A stretch of DNA of 64,000 bases from Defluviitaleaceae bacterium (lineage in GTDB: Bacteria; Bacillota; Clostridia; Lachnospirales; WQUN01): positions 1 through 64,000 of the forward strand of contig WRAN01000003.1 in assembly GCA_009780185.1 (NCBI GenBank), read 5' to 3'. A program made the translations under genes and the position numbers. The first letter of the stretch is position 1, and every line of letters starts with the position of its first letter. Under the pieces are notes generated by a model that saw only the letters and a program-made list of their open reading frames with translations, had not been told where the DNA came from and searched no databases. Positions 25,585 through 32,864 of the stretch are shown piece after piece.

Positions 25585-25971
25585 ATGACAAATAATAGAG
25601 AGTGGAATAATTTTGTTTCTTCTTGGCAGAGAAGAAGAGATGAAATATTGGATGAAAAATGTAAAGAAAAACCTAGCGATAATTGTTATGACATCCAGTC
25701 ATGCGTAAAGTCCCTCTGCAGATCGATCGGTGTTTCTGTGCCGGTTACTGTAAGGCCTATCGCTGTACCAGGGGAACCCAAAGCAAAAGGGACTGGTGAG
25801 TTCGAAGTCAATCCCTGTGGTAAAAGCTGCGATAATGAAATGAAATTTACGATAACTCAAAATATGAACGTAGATATACCCATGTTGTTTGGTGCGGAAA
25901 TTTGCTTTGACGAGGCGTGCGCTGAAGACAACGGCGAATGCGACGATGAGGACGATAGGACATGCCAATAG
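25585..25971 (+). CDS. Cys-containing small protein, paralog 2 of a probable spore-surface family
   Basis: A 128-residue protein with a ~35-residue charged N-terminal extension (REWNNFVSSWQRRRDEI) and then the family core: SCVKSLCRSIGVSVPVTVRP, Cys-containing loop (NPCGKSC), FTITQNMNVDIPMLFGAEIC and FDEACAEDNGEC, with an acidic tail. Compared with paralog 1 the Cys positions and the SVPVT / FGAE motifs are kept while the loops differ, so the copies are old, not recent duplicates. ATG 25585 is preceded by AAAGGTG. It has its own sigma-K-like promoter. Confidence 0.65.
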   Translation: MTNNREWNNFVSSWQRRRDEILDEKCKEKPSDNCYDIQSCVKSLCRSIGVSVPVTVRPIAVPGEPKAKGTGEFEVNPCGKSCDNEMKFTITQNMNVDIPMLFGAEICFDEACAEDNGECDDEDDRTCQ

Positions 25972-26023
25972 CATAAGGAGAAGCCTAATATTGCGTGTTG
26001 ATGTATAGCATATTTAGTCTAAA

Positions 26024-26095
26024 CAGTCCCAGAAAGCTGAAATCGCGAATGTCTCTTCGCGATTTCAGTGAGGGGTTACCCCTAGTGTAGGGACT
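26024..26095 (+). other. three-way-junction-like structured element between paralogs 2 and 3
   Basis: AGTCCC (26025-26030) can pair with GGGACT (26090-26095), enclosing a perfect 12-bp hairpin (26037-26048 with 26057-26068, CTGAAATCGCGA type) and a second hairpin AGGGGT-T-ACCCCT (26071-26083). There is no T-tract. It may be a 3' processing or stability element for paralog 2 or a small RNA; function unknown. Confidence 0.45.
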
Positions 26096-26120
26096 ATATC
26101 TATAGGTACTGGTAGATAGT

Positions 26121-26148
26121 AACATGTTTGCTGGACAAGCATACAATA
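26121..26148 (+). promoter_or_regulatory. sigma-K-like promoter of the third Cys-rich paralog
   Basis: AACA (26121-26124), 15 bases, CATACAATA (26140-26148), 49 bases before the start codon. Confidence 0.6.
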
Positions 26149-26196
26149 CAGTATAAACATGTTAATGGCCATGACATGAAATATAAGGAGGCAAAA

Positions 26197-26820
26197 ATGA
26201 ACGAAACAATTGATATCATGCCGTTAAACGAATATGAGCATGAGCACGATCATGAACACGAACACTGCAAGGAAATAGAGGCACCATGCCATCCAGAAGC
26301 CTGCCGTAAATTTGATGTTTTCGTACCATTCACTGTAACACCTTTCGGTAGGGCAGATGAGGAGCATATTGATGTAGATTGCGATGGTGAATCTAGGATC
26401 GTTGAAGGCAATCACTGCCATGGACAGGGACCTACAGAACATGAGTTTACTGTGGCCCAACGTATAAAGGTAACAATCCCGATGAAATTTGGCGCGGAAG
26501 TTTGCGTTGAAGAATCATGCGATGAGGACTTAGGCAGCTGTGAACATGAACCTGAACCCGAACCAATCGAACCAACTCACGTAACTTTATGTCGCGACAC
26601 GTTAAAAATTAATCGCTATAATACCTATCAGCTCACAGCGACGGTATACCCAGAAAATGCGAAGGATAAGTCTGTTACATGGACATCAAATTATCCCACT
26701 TATGCTTCTGTGTCGCCAACGGGAATGGTTACGGCCATTAGAGAAGGTCGGGCGAGGATAACAGTAACGACAGTAAATGGTAAGTATGCGTATTGTGATG
26801 TAGAGGTTAACGAGGATTAA
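26197..26820 (+). CDS. Cys-containing paralog 3 with His/Glu-rich N-terminus and C-terminal BIG2 Ig-like domain
   Basis: A 207-residue protein. The N-terminus has a His/Glu-rich run (EYEHEHDHEHEHC) that could bind metal. Then comes the family core: CHPEACRKFDVFVPFTVTP, a Cys loop, FTVAQRIKVTIPMKFGAEVC and EESCDEDLGSC. An EPEPEPIEP linker follows, and a bacterial Ig-like group 2 domain (LKINRYNTYQLTATVYPENA, VTWTSNYPTYASVSPTG). BIG2 domains are found on cell or spore surfaces. The start is ATG 26197 behind AAGGAGG (26185-26191); an upstream in-frame TTG at 26128 overlaps the promoter and is rejected. Confidence 0.7.
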   Translation: MNETIDIMPLNEYEHEHDHEHEHCKEIEAPCHPEACRKFDVFVPFTVTPFGRADEEHIDVDCDGESRIVEGNHCHGQGPTEHEFTVAQRIKVTIPMKFGAEVCVEESCDEDLGSCEHEPEPEPIEPTHVTLCRDTLKINRYNTYQLTATVYPENAKDKSVTWTSNYPTYASVSPTGMVTAIREGRARITVTTVNGKYAYCDVEVNED

Positions 26821-27073
26821 ATCATTAAGGAACTGGAAAGCATCCTAAACTACGCATATACCCTGGACAAGTTAAAGAAGATAAACAAATGATAAAATTC
26901 TATCTATCGGGAAAAAGAACCCTTTAAAATCAATGTAATGAGCTTGCGGCCGGATGATGCAAAATGCGTCATCCGGTCACATGTATACAGGCACACCGTT
27001 AATGGGTGGTTGAGTCTAATCTTGAACCTACATATGTGATATAATGCCGCCAAATTGCTAGGAGGTTGTAAGT
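26821..27073 (+). other. spacer with coding debris and a hairpin
   Basis: In frame with the preceding gene, 23 codons after its stop read IIKELESILNYAYTLDKLKK to TGA 26890-26892, resembling a displaced C-terminus. A hairpin CCGGATGA / TCATCCGG lies at 26950-26976. An extended -10 box TGATATAAT at 27037-27045 probably serves the GH39 gene. Confidence 0.35.
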
Positions 27074-28690
27074 ATGAGAACAGTTGACATAAAAGTATCT
27101 ACTGAAAATGTTATAGGTGTGTTAAAACACAACTGGCGTTATATCGGATATGATGAATGTAATTATACTCACACCCCCGAAGGAGAGCAGCTTTTAGCAA
27201 AATTTGGCCAGCTGGAAGACGCGCCATATTATTTTAGGGTGCATCATTTGCTGTGCAACGGAAATTTACACGGGACATACAAATGGGGCTCAACCAATGT
27301 TTATATCGAAGATGAAGACGGCAATGTAACATATGACTACACCATTATAGATAAAATTAACGACACATTTTTAAAGCATAAGGGCATACCATTTTTTGAA
27401 TTAGGCTTTATGCCATTGCAGCTTGCCGATGATGGCAATGAAAAAACTAGGTGGGACTGGGAAACCTTTGGTGAATATAAAAGCAAAAACTGGGCAAAAC
27501 CGCCTAAAGACTACGATAAATGGCATGACTTAATATATAACCTTGTAAAACACTGTGTAGAGCGTTATGGAAAAGAAGAAGTTTTAAAATGGTATTGGGA
27601 ATTGTGGAATGAGCCCGATATCTTTTACTGGTCAGGTTCGACAGAGGAGTTTTGCAAGCTATACGATTATACCGAGGCCGCAGTGCATGCGGCATTACCG
27701 GAAGCACGACTCGCCGGTCCGTCTACAACGGGGCCTATCCCCGGCTCAAATTCTGCGGAGTTTCTGGACGCGTTTTTGGATCACTGTAAAAACGGAACCA
27801 ACTATGTAACAGGGGCAAAAGGTACGCGCTTAGACTATATCACATTCCATGTAAAGGGCGGCGGTTTTCCTTTCCACTTGAATCCACCCAAAGAAACTCC
27901 ATCAATAAAAAGCTTCGCCCTTCAAGTCAAAATCGGCTGCGAAATAATCAAGAGATATGGATACGAAAACCTGGAAATCGTACTATCCGAAGCAGACCCT
28001 GATGGTTGGGCCGCTGGGGGACGTTTTGACAATGTAAATATGAATTTTAGAAATACAGAATATTACGCGTCGTATATTGCATCTAGCTATCACAATACAC
28101 AAAAAATAGCTAAAAGCTTTGGAATGGATGTGCGCCCTCTGGCATGGGCATTTATGTTTGTAGGGGAACGCTGTTTTGAGGGTACAAGGACATTCTCCAC
28201 GCATGGAATTGACAAGGCACCCTTAAACATGTTCAAGATGTATGCAAAAATGGGATATGAAGAACTTGATTTTCAAAGCTCTAACGATACCGATATTTTA
28301 ACCGTCGATCTAACAGCTCCGGAGGTATCAGGCATGGCCGCAAAAGACGACAGTGGCGGTGTGCAGGTGATAGTATACAGCCACCATGATGATTGGGATG
28401 TAAAAGAAGCTTCCCATGTAAAAATGACTATAGAAGGGCTAATTGATGCCGAATACAGCATTACCCACTACAGAATTGACGATAAACATTCAAACGCATA
28501 TGGTGCGTGGCTTGAAGAAGGCTCACCTGATTATCCTACAAAGGATCAGTACAACAAAATAAAGGCAAAAGATGGTCTTGAAACATTAGAACCTGTAAGA
28601 ATTATAGCTGTATCAGACGGAAAGTTAATATTGGATTTTATAATGCCGTCACATGGAGTATCACTCTTTGATATAAAAAGAAAGGCCTAG
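27074..28690 (+). CDS. xynB: beta-xylosidase, glycoside hydrolase family 39
   Basis: A 538-residue GH39 enzyme, close to the length of characterised clostridial XynB. The acid/base Glu is in YWELWNEPDIFYW and the nucleophile Glu in IVLSEADPDG, both on the (beta/alpha)8 barrel; the C-terminal part is the family's beta-sandwich. It releases xylose from xylo-oligosaccharides. There is no signal peptide, so it is intracellular and complements the CE7 deacetylase. It starts at ATG 27074 after AGGAGG. A bidirectional terminator follows. Confidence 0.9.
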   Translation: MRTVDIKVSTENVIGVLKHNWRYIGYDECNYTHTPEGEQLLAKFGQLEDAPYYFRVHHLLCNGNLHGTYKWGSTNVYIEDEDGNVTYDYTIIDKINDTFLKHKGIPFFELGFMPLQLADDGNEKTRWDWETFGEYKSKNWAKPPKDYDKWHDLIYNLVKHCVERYGKEEVLKWYWELWNEPDIFYWSGSTEEFCKLYDYTEAAVHAALPEARLAGPSTTGPIPGSNSAEFLDAFLDHCKNGTNYVTGAKGTRLDYITFHVKGGGFPFHLNPPKETPSIKSFALQVKIGCEIIKRYGYENLEIVLSEADPDGWAAGGRFDNVNMNFRNTEYYASYIASSYHNTQKIAKSFGMDVRPLAWAFMFVGERCFEGTRTFSTHGIDKAPLNMFKMYAKMGYEELDFQSSNDTDILTVDLTAPEVSGMAAKDDSGGVQVIVYSHHDDWDVKEASHVKMTIEGLIDAEYSITHYRIDDKHSNAYGAWLEEGSPDYPTKDQYNKIKAKDGLETLEPVRIIAVSDGKLILDFIMPSHGVSLFDIKRKA

Positions 28691-28706
28691 CTATCCAGAT
28701 AAACAC

Positions 28707-28755
28707 AAAAAGCGCGGGAATTTAGGCAGTGAAAACTGCCGATTCCCACGCTTTT
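28707..28755. terminator. bidirectional terminator between xynB and acp
   Basis: Outer stem AAAAGCGCGGGAA (28707-28719) with TTCCCACGCTTTT (28743-28755), inner stem GGCAGT-GAAA-ACTGCC (28725-28740). Runs of A and T at the ends allow it to serve both convergent genes. Confidence 0.8.
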
Positions 28756-28783
28756 CATTTAATTCGCTATAGTTAAGCAGAGC

Positions 28784-29017
28784 TTATTTCACTATGTTAG
28801 CTTCGATATACACAACCGCGTCACCGACTGTTTTCATTTGCTCGGCAACTTCGTTAGTAAACTCTACGCCAAACTCTTCTTCAAGATTTGATATTATCTG
28901 AAATATATCAAGTGAATCTGCTCCGATATCGCTTGTAAGTGAAGTGGCTTGAGTGATTTTGTCTTCAGAAATACTTAATTGCTCGCAAATAATAGCCCTG
29001 ATTTTTTCATATACCAT
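28784..29017 (-). CDS. acyl carrier protein
   Basis: A 77-residue ACP with the phosphopantetheine site GADSLDIFQII (Ser attachment) and acidic helix II. It is last in a minus-strand operon with a ketoreductase and a hydroxyacyl-CoA dehydratase system instead of a fatty-acid-synthase cluster, so it is likely a dedicated carrier for this pathway rather than the housekeeping AcpP. It follows the activase gene by 12 bases. Confidence 0.9.
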   Translation of the reverse strand: MVYEKIRAIICEQLSISEDKITQATSLTSDIGADSLDIFQIISNLEEEFGVEFTNEVAEQMKTVGDAVVYIEANIVK

Positions 29018-29029
29018 GTTTATCTCTCC

Positions 29030-29974
29030 TTATTTTTGTGCACCTTGTTCGCATCTGTTTCCCCACGCGTCCAGCAATGTTCCATTCTTATAAACGCATA
29101 TTATTTCACAGTTATTAGGGCAATGGGTGCATTCAATCCCTTTTGTAACAAAGTCAATATCCGTGATACTAAAATCAAAAGATGTTTCTTCTTTAGAAGC
29201 CTTACATAGAACCGCCACACCCAGTGCGCCCATAAGATGTCCATTTGGGTCAACATGAACCGGCATTTGTAGTTCCTTTTCAAACTCTTTTACAACAGCG
29301 GAATTTTTGCTTACCCCGCCTTGGAAAACAACCGGGGATTTTATTTGCTTGCCCTTACCTACATTGTTTAAGTAATTCATAACAATGGCACGGCAAAGGC
29401 CTGCCACTATATCAGCCTTGCTATGCCCTATCTGGGCTTTATGCACAAGGTCACTTTCGGCAAAAACTGTACATCTTGCCGCAATCTTTGCGGGGTTTTC
29501 GCTTGTCAGGGCAAGGCTGGCAAAATCATCTAAATCCAGATCAAGACGCTTGGCTTGGCTGGTTAAAAACGAACCCGTTCCAGCGGCGCAAAGGGTGTTC
29601 ATCGCATAATCCATAACCACGCCTTGGTTTATAAGGATAATCTTAGAATCCTGGCCTCCTATTTCCAGGATGGTTTTAACGTCCGGTACTACCGATAGCG
29701 TACCTACTGCGTGAGCAGTTATTTCATTTTTTACAACTTGTGCCCCTAGAACTGTGCCTATTAGCTTTCTTGCGGAGCCGGTTGTTCCTATATTGACTAC
29801 AGTGTAGCTACCGTCCATTTTCCCGGCAATCTCATTCAATACATTTTTAACCGCTTGAATGGGATTACCCAAAGTCCATAAGTAACTGTCTGCTAAAGTA
29901 TTATTATTTTCGTCAATCACGATGCCCTTTGTGGAAATCGAGCCTATATCGATACCAAGATACGCCTTTTTCAT
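29030..29974 (-). CDS. acyl-CoA dehydratase activase (HgdC/FldI/BcrA-BadF family)
   Basis: A 314-residue ASKHA-fold ATPase: GIDIGSISTKGIVID (phosphate 1), IGGQDSKII, and both cluster-binding Cys of the [4Fe-4S]-bridged homodimer (NTLCAAGTGSF and ARCTVFAESDLVH). These activators inject one electron, with ATP hydrolysis, into 2-hydroxyacyl-CoA dehydratases. The C-terminus has an extra Cys group (CTHCPNNCEIIC), seen in some members. The start overlaps the dehydratase stop by 4 bases, so the two are translationally coupled. Confidence 0.9.
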   Translation of the reverse strand: MKKAYLGIDIGSISTKGIVIDENNNTLADSYLWTLGNPIQAVKNVLNEIAGKMDGSYTVVNIGTTGSARKLIGTVLGAQVVKNEITAHAVGTLSVVPDVKTILEIGGQDSKIILINQGVVMDYAMNTLCAAGTGSFLTSQAKRLDLDLDDFASLALTSENPAKIAARCTVFAESDLVHKAQIGHSKADIVAGLCRAIVMNYLNNVGKGKQIKSPVVFQGGVSKNSAVVKEFEKELQMPVHVDPNGHLMGALGVAVLCKASKEETSFDFSITDIDFVTKGIECTHCPNNCEIICVYKNGTLLDAWGNRCEQGAQK

Positions 29975-31044
29975 ATTTGCAGCCCTCTCTTCATTGTAAT
30001 CATATCAATGAACGCCTCCAGTCTGGTATGAACCCCGGCTTCGCTTGTTTCGGTGTCGTAGGTCATGTACATAAAAGGAACATCGTGATCCCTGGATATA
30101 TTCTGCAATATTGACATTGCGGTTATCTCAGGAGAGCAAGACGAGGGTTTTATATGGATGATGCCGTCTATACCACTTTGCGCCATTTTATATGCGTTGG
30201 CTATCGCGTCATTGGCAGTGCTGCCGATATTGTAGTCTACATATCCGCCGCTGTTCTTAACTTGCTCGTCTACTGTGAAGATAGCAACAGCCATTGTTGA
30301 CAAGTCCCCGACACGTATAATCTCAACACCATGATTGGAAAGCCATTTTTCCATGTAACAGTTCATAAACGGCTCAACAACAGCGGCTATTTCACCAATC
30401 ATGCCGATTCTTATAGGGTTATTTGGCTTGTTTATAGCGACGGATTCGATTTTTTCTTTATATGCCGCTCCAATACTTTCGGCGGCGGCGGCATTTTCAG
30501 CACTGGTTACTTCATCTAAATATGCGCGGTAATATTTTTCATACTCACCTTTGTTTATTTCAAAGGCCCTATTTCTTCGTATAAAGTCGGCAAGTTTGTC
30601 CATATCCAAAGTTATCCTTGCTATAGTGGCAAAAACGGTGTCAAAATCTTCTTTTGTTAAATCCGGATTTATTGCGCTTAGGGATGTGTAAAGCCTCTTA
30701 ACCGTAGGGATATACTCAAATAGGGCAATCATCTCACACTCATACCCTAAATCATCTAAAATCTGTTTTTGTAAAATATCATAGAAGCCCAACCGACACC
30801 CAACCCCAGGCATTATAAATACATTTGCGCCCTGTTCGGCTGCCTCTATAAAATTTCCAAGAGTGGTTTTAAACGGTGTGCATATCATATCTGGGCTGTG
30901 TCTTGCGCCAATTTCCAGTGTCCGCTTGGTCATGGGCGGGCAGCGCATTGTTTTATAATTCAAGCATCGCTCGATCAACATATCGGCTATGATATGATAG
31001 TCACCAATTTGCGGCGCACATGCTAATTTACCTGTAACTGACAC
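29971..31044 (-). CDS. 2-hydroxyacyl-CoA dehydratase-like subunit (HgdB/FldC-like)
   Basis: A 357-residue protein of the HgdB-like dehydratase family. Cluster-type Cys occur in MRCPPMTKR, DMICTPFKTT, MPGVGCRLG and KPSSCSPE. In known enzymes two such subunits carry [4Fe-4S] clusters and remove water from 2-hydroxyacyl-CoA through a ketyl radical. Here only one canonical-like subunit is present, next to a DUF2229 protein that could be the second. Gene spacing is 6 bases to the upstream gene, with a 4-base overlap downstream. The substrate is unknown; the ACP suggests an ACP-bound acyl chain. Confidence 0.8.
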   Translation of the reverse strand: MSVTGKLACAPQIGDYHIIADMLIERCLNYKTMRCPPMTKRTLEIGARHSPDMICTPFKTTLGNFIEAAEQGANVFIMPGVGCRLGFYDILQKQILDDLGYECEMIALFEYIPTVKRLYTSLSAINPDLTKEDFDTVFATIARITLDMDKLADFIRRNRAFEINKGEYEKYYRAYLDEVTSAENAAAAESIGAAYKEKIESVAINKPNNPIRIGMIGEIAAVVEPFMNCYMEKWLSNHGVEIIRVGDLSTMAVAIFTVDEQVKNSGGYVDYNIGSTANDAIANAYKMAQSGIDGIIHIKPSSCSPEITAMSILQNISRDHDVPFMYMTYDTETSEAGVHTRLEAFIDMITMKRGLQI

Positions 31045-31050
31045 TATTTC

Positions 31051-31995
31051 TCACCTCCTATTGCGAACGTGCTTCGAGGGCGTTCGCTGTGATAATCTTC
31101 TTGCCATGATAATATCTGTAAAACTTTCTAGTCGCGTTTGTATGCCCGCACTGGCATCTAGTTCGTCGATAACCAAAGACAGGATTGGTTTGTCTTTTAT
31201 CATCCTAATCAGCAGCTCGTTGAATATAGAATCTGGACCGCATGGGAAAGTTGAAATAAGTACAATTCCATCTACACTATCGCGATATTTTTCTATACCG
31301 CCAATTAGCTGGGCGCTTACCTTCCAGTAAACTCTTTTGCCGTAGGCTTCCTTAGTTAATGCTTGAGCCTCTTTCTCATCTACTAGGTCGGCGTATGCAA
31401 TTTTGATGTCGTTTTTATTGAAGTAATCTGTTATCTCTTTTCCTATACAGGCGTCGTAAGTATTGTAGGCATGTGAAAAAATCAGGATTTTTATGCCATC
31501 GCCTTTTAATAGTTCCTCTTGTTTGAGAATTTTAGCTGCCTTGATGCTTTCGGCGGTGGATGAGGCGTTTTGATACGCTTCCAATGATTCTTCCTTGGTT
31601 TTGCCCAAAGCCTCTCCTATTTTTACAAAGGCATTGGATTCCCTTTTGCGATAGAGGTAATTCACTTCCGCATTCAAAATTTTAGCATCCGGAAATGTAT
31701 TTCTTACTAGATCATAGAGGCCGAAAATTCGTGTGCAATATTCTTCGCGCACGGCAGAATTTTCAATGCGTGGTACAAAGATCATGTCGCATTTATCCAG
31801 TAGATACTCAACATGACCGATAAAAATCTTTGATGAAAAACAAGCTTCATCTATAGAATTAGCAACACCCTTTTTTACGATTTCCTTATTGGTTGTAGGG
31901 CTTACAATTGTCTCGATACCTATGTTTTTGAAGAAGTTAAGCCATAAATCCTCATAAAAGAAATACTGCAAAGCCCTTGGTATTCCAATTTTCAT
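31051..31995 (-). CDS. DUF2229 acyl-CoA dehydratase activase-related protein
   Basis: A 314-residue member of the DUF2229 group (IGIPRALQYFFYEDLWLNFF, DEACFSSKIFIGHVEYLL, STFPCGPDSIFNELLIR). In other Firmicutes this domain is fused to or adjacent to activase and HgdB-like domains in large proteins of unknown function. Conserved Cys suggest an iron-sulfur site. The start is minus-strand ATG 31995, which overlaps the fabG stop as TAATG; an upstream TTG is less likely. Confidence 0.8.
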   Translation of the reverse strand: MKIGIPRALQYFFYEDLWLNFFKNIGIETIVSPTTNKEIVKKGVANSIDEACFSSKIFIGHVEYLLDKCDMIFVPRIENSAVREEYCTRIFGLYDLVRNTFPDAKILNAEVNYLYRKRESNAFVKIGEALGKTKEESLEAYQNASSTAESIKAAKILKQEELLKGDGIKILIFSHAYNTYDACIGKEITDYFNKNDIKIAYADLVDEKEAQALTKEAYGKRVYWKVSAQLIGGIEKYRDSVDGIVLISTFPCGPDSIFNELLIRMIKDKPILSLVIDELDASAGIQTRLESFTDIIMARRLSQRTPSKHVRNRR

Positions 31996-32735
31996 TAGAT
32001 GCACAACCCTCCGTCAACTTTAATCACTTCGCCGGTAATATACGATGCCAGGTCACTTGCAAGAAAGACGGCGAGTTTTGAAACATCAGAAGGCTGCCCT
32101 GCCCTCATAAGAGGTATTGACGCAATGAAATCCTTCTTTTTATCACCTGTTAAGCTGGCTGTCATATCAGTTTCGATAAGACCGGGGGCGATGGCGTTAC
32201 AGGTAATGCCTCGGCCTGCGAGCTCTTTGGCAACTGTTTTAGTAAGGGCTATAAGCCCGCCTTTTGATGCTGCATAGCTTGCCTGCCACTGCCAGCCTCT
32301 AAGGCCGCAAACACTGGCTATATTGATGATTGTGCCTGAGCGTCTTTTCATAAATGAGGGATACAGATGTTTTATTATGTTAAACGAGCCTTTTAAGTTG
32401 ATATCCATAACATCGTTATAATCCTTTTCCTTGATTCTAAGGATTGGGTTATCGCGGGCTATGCCGGCGTTGTTTACTAAAATATCCACATTTGAAAAAT
32501 CATTGAGCACATCATCAATCATCTTTTTCGATGCGTTATAATCTGAGACGTCGCACTCATATATGGCGCAGCTAACATTTTCTTCTAAGATTATCTGGCG
32601 TAATGCTTCTGCCTCGTTAGGATTACCAATGTAGTTAAGGGCAATATTTGCGCCACTTTGCGCCATATCAATGGCTATCTGGCGGCCTATGCCTCTTGAT
32701 GCCCCTGTAATTAACGCTGTTTTTCCTTTTAGCAT
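31995..32735 (-). CDS. fabG: 3-oxoacyl-ACP reductase (SDR family)
   Basis: A 246-residue short-chain dehydrogenase with TGASRGIGRQIA (NADPH site), NNAGIARDN, the catalytic Ser region NIASVCGLRGW, and YAASKGG (Tyr-x3-Lys). It ends with ITGEVIKVDGGLCI, as FabG does. It reduces 3-oxoacyl-ACP to 3-hydroxyacyl-ACP. It is the first gene of the operon, starting at ATG 32735 behind GGGAGG; a longer open frame upstream crosses the terminator and is rejected. Pairing with a radical dehydratase implies an unusual acyl modification pathway. Confidence 0.88.
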   Translation of the reverse strand: MLKGKTALITGASRGIGRQIAIDMAQSGANIALNYIGNPNEAEALRQIILEENVSCAIYECDVSDYNASKKMIDDVLNDFSNVDILVNNAGIARDNPILRIKEKDYNDVMDINLKGSFNIIKHLYPSFMKRRSGTIINIASVCGLRGWQWQASYAASKGGLIALTKTVAKELAGRGITCNAIAPGLIETDMTASLTGDKKKDFIASIPLMRAGQPSDVSKLAVFLASDLASYITGEVIKVDGGLCI

Positions 32736-32797
32736 TTGTCTTTTCCTCCCATCCGAATATAAAGACAGGGTTTTTGTTTTATGGTTGTATACATAAA

Positions 32798-32832
32798 AAA
32801 ATCCCCGCGAGCATCGTACTCGCGGGGATTTT
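32798..32832 (-). terminator. terminator of the Mrp-type antiporter operon
   Basis: A 14-bp perfect stem, 32798-32811 with 32819-32832, loop CATCGTA. On the minus strand it ends in TTTTTTATG. It lies between mnhD and fabG. Confidence 0.85.
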
Positions 32833-32864
32833 GCTTTTACAACTATTTTTGCTTTTACAACTAT
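32829..32864. repeat. 18-bp tandem duplication across the mnhD stop
   Basis: TTTTGCTTTTACAACTAT occurs twice head to tail (32829-32846 and 32847-32864). The second copy contains the mnhD stop codon; the first abuts the terminator stem. It is a recent slippage-type duplication. Confidence 0.7.

Noticed and set aside
26128..26196. TTG 26128 start for the third Cys-rich paralog
   Set aside because: It lies within the sigma-K-like promoter; ATG 26197 has AAGGAGG at ideal spacing.
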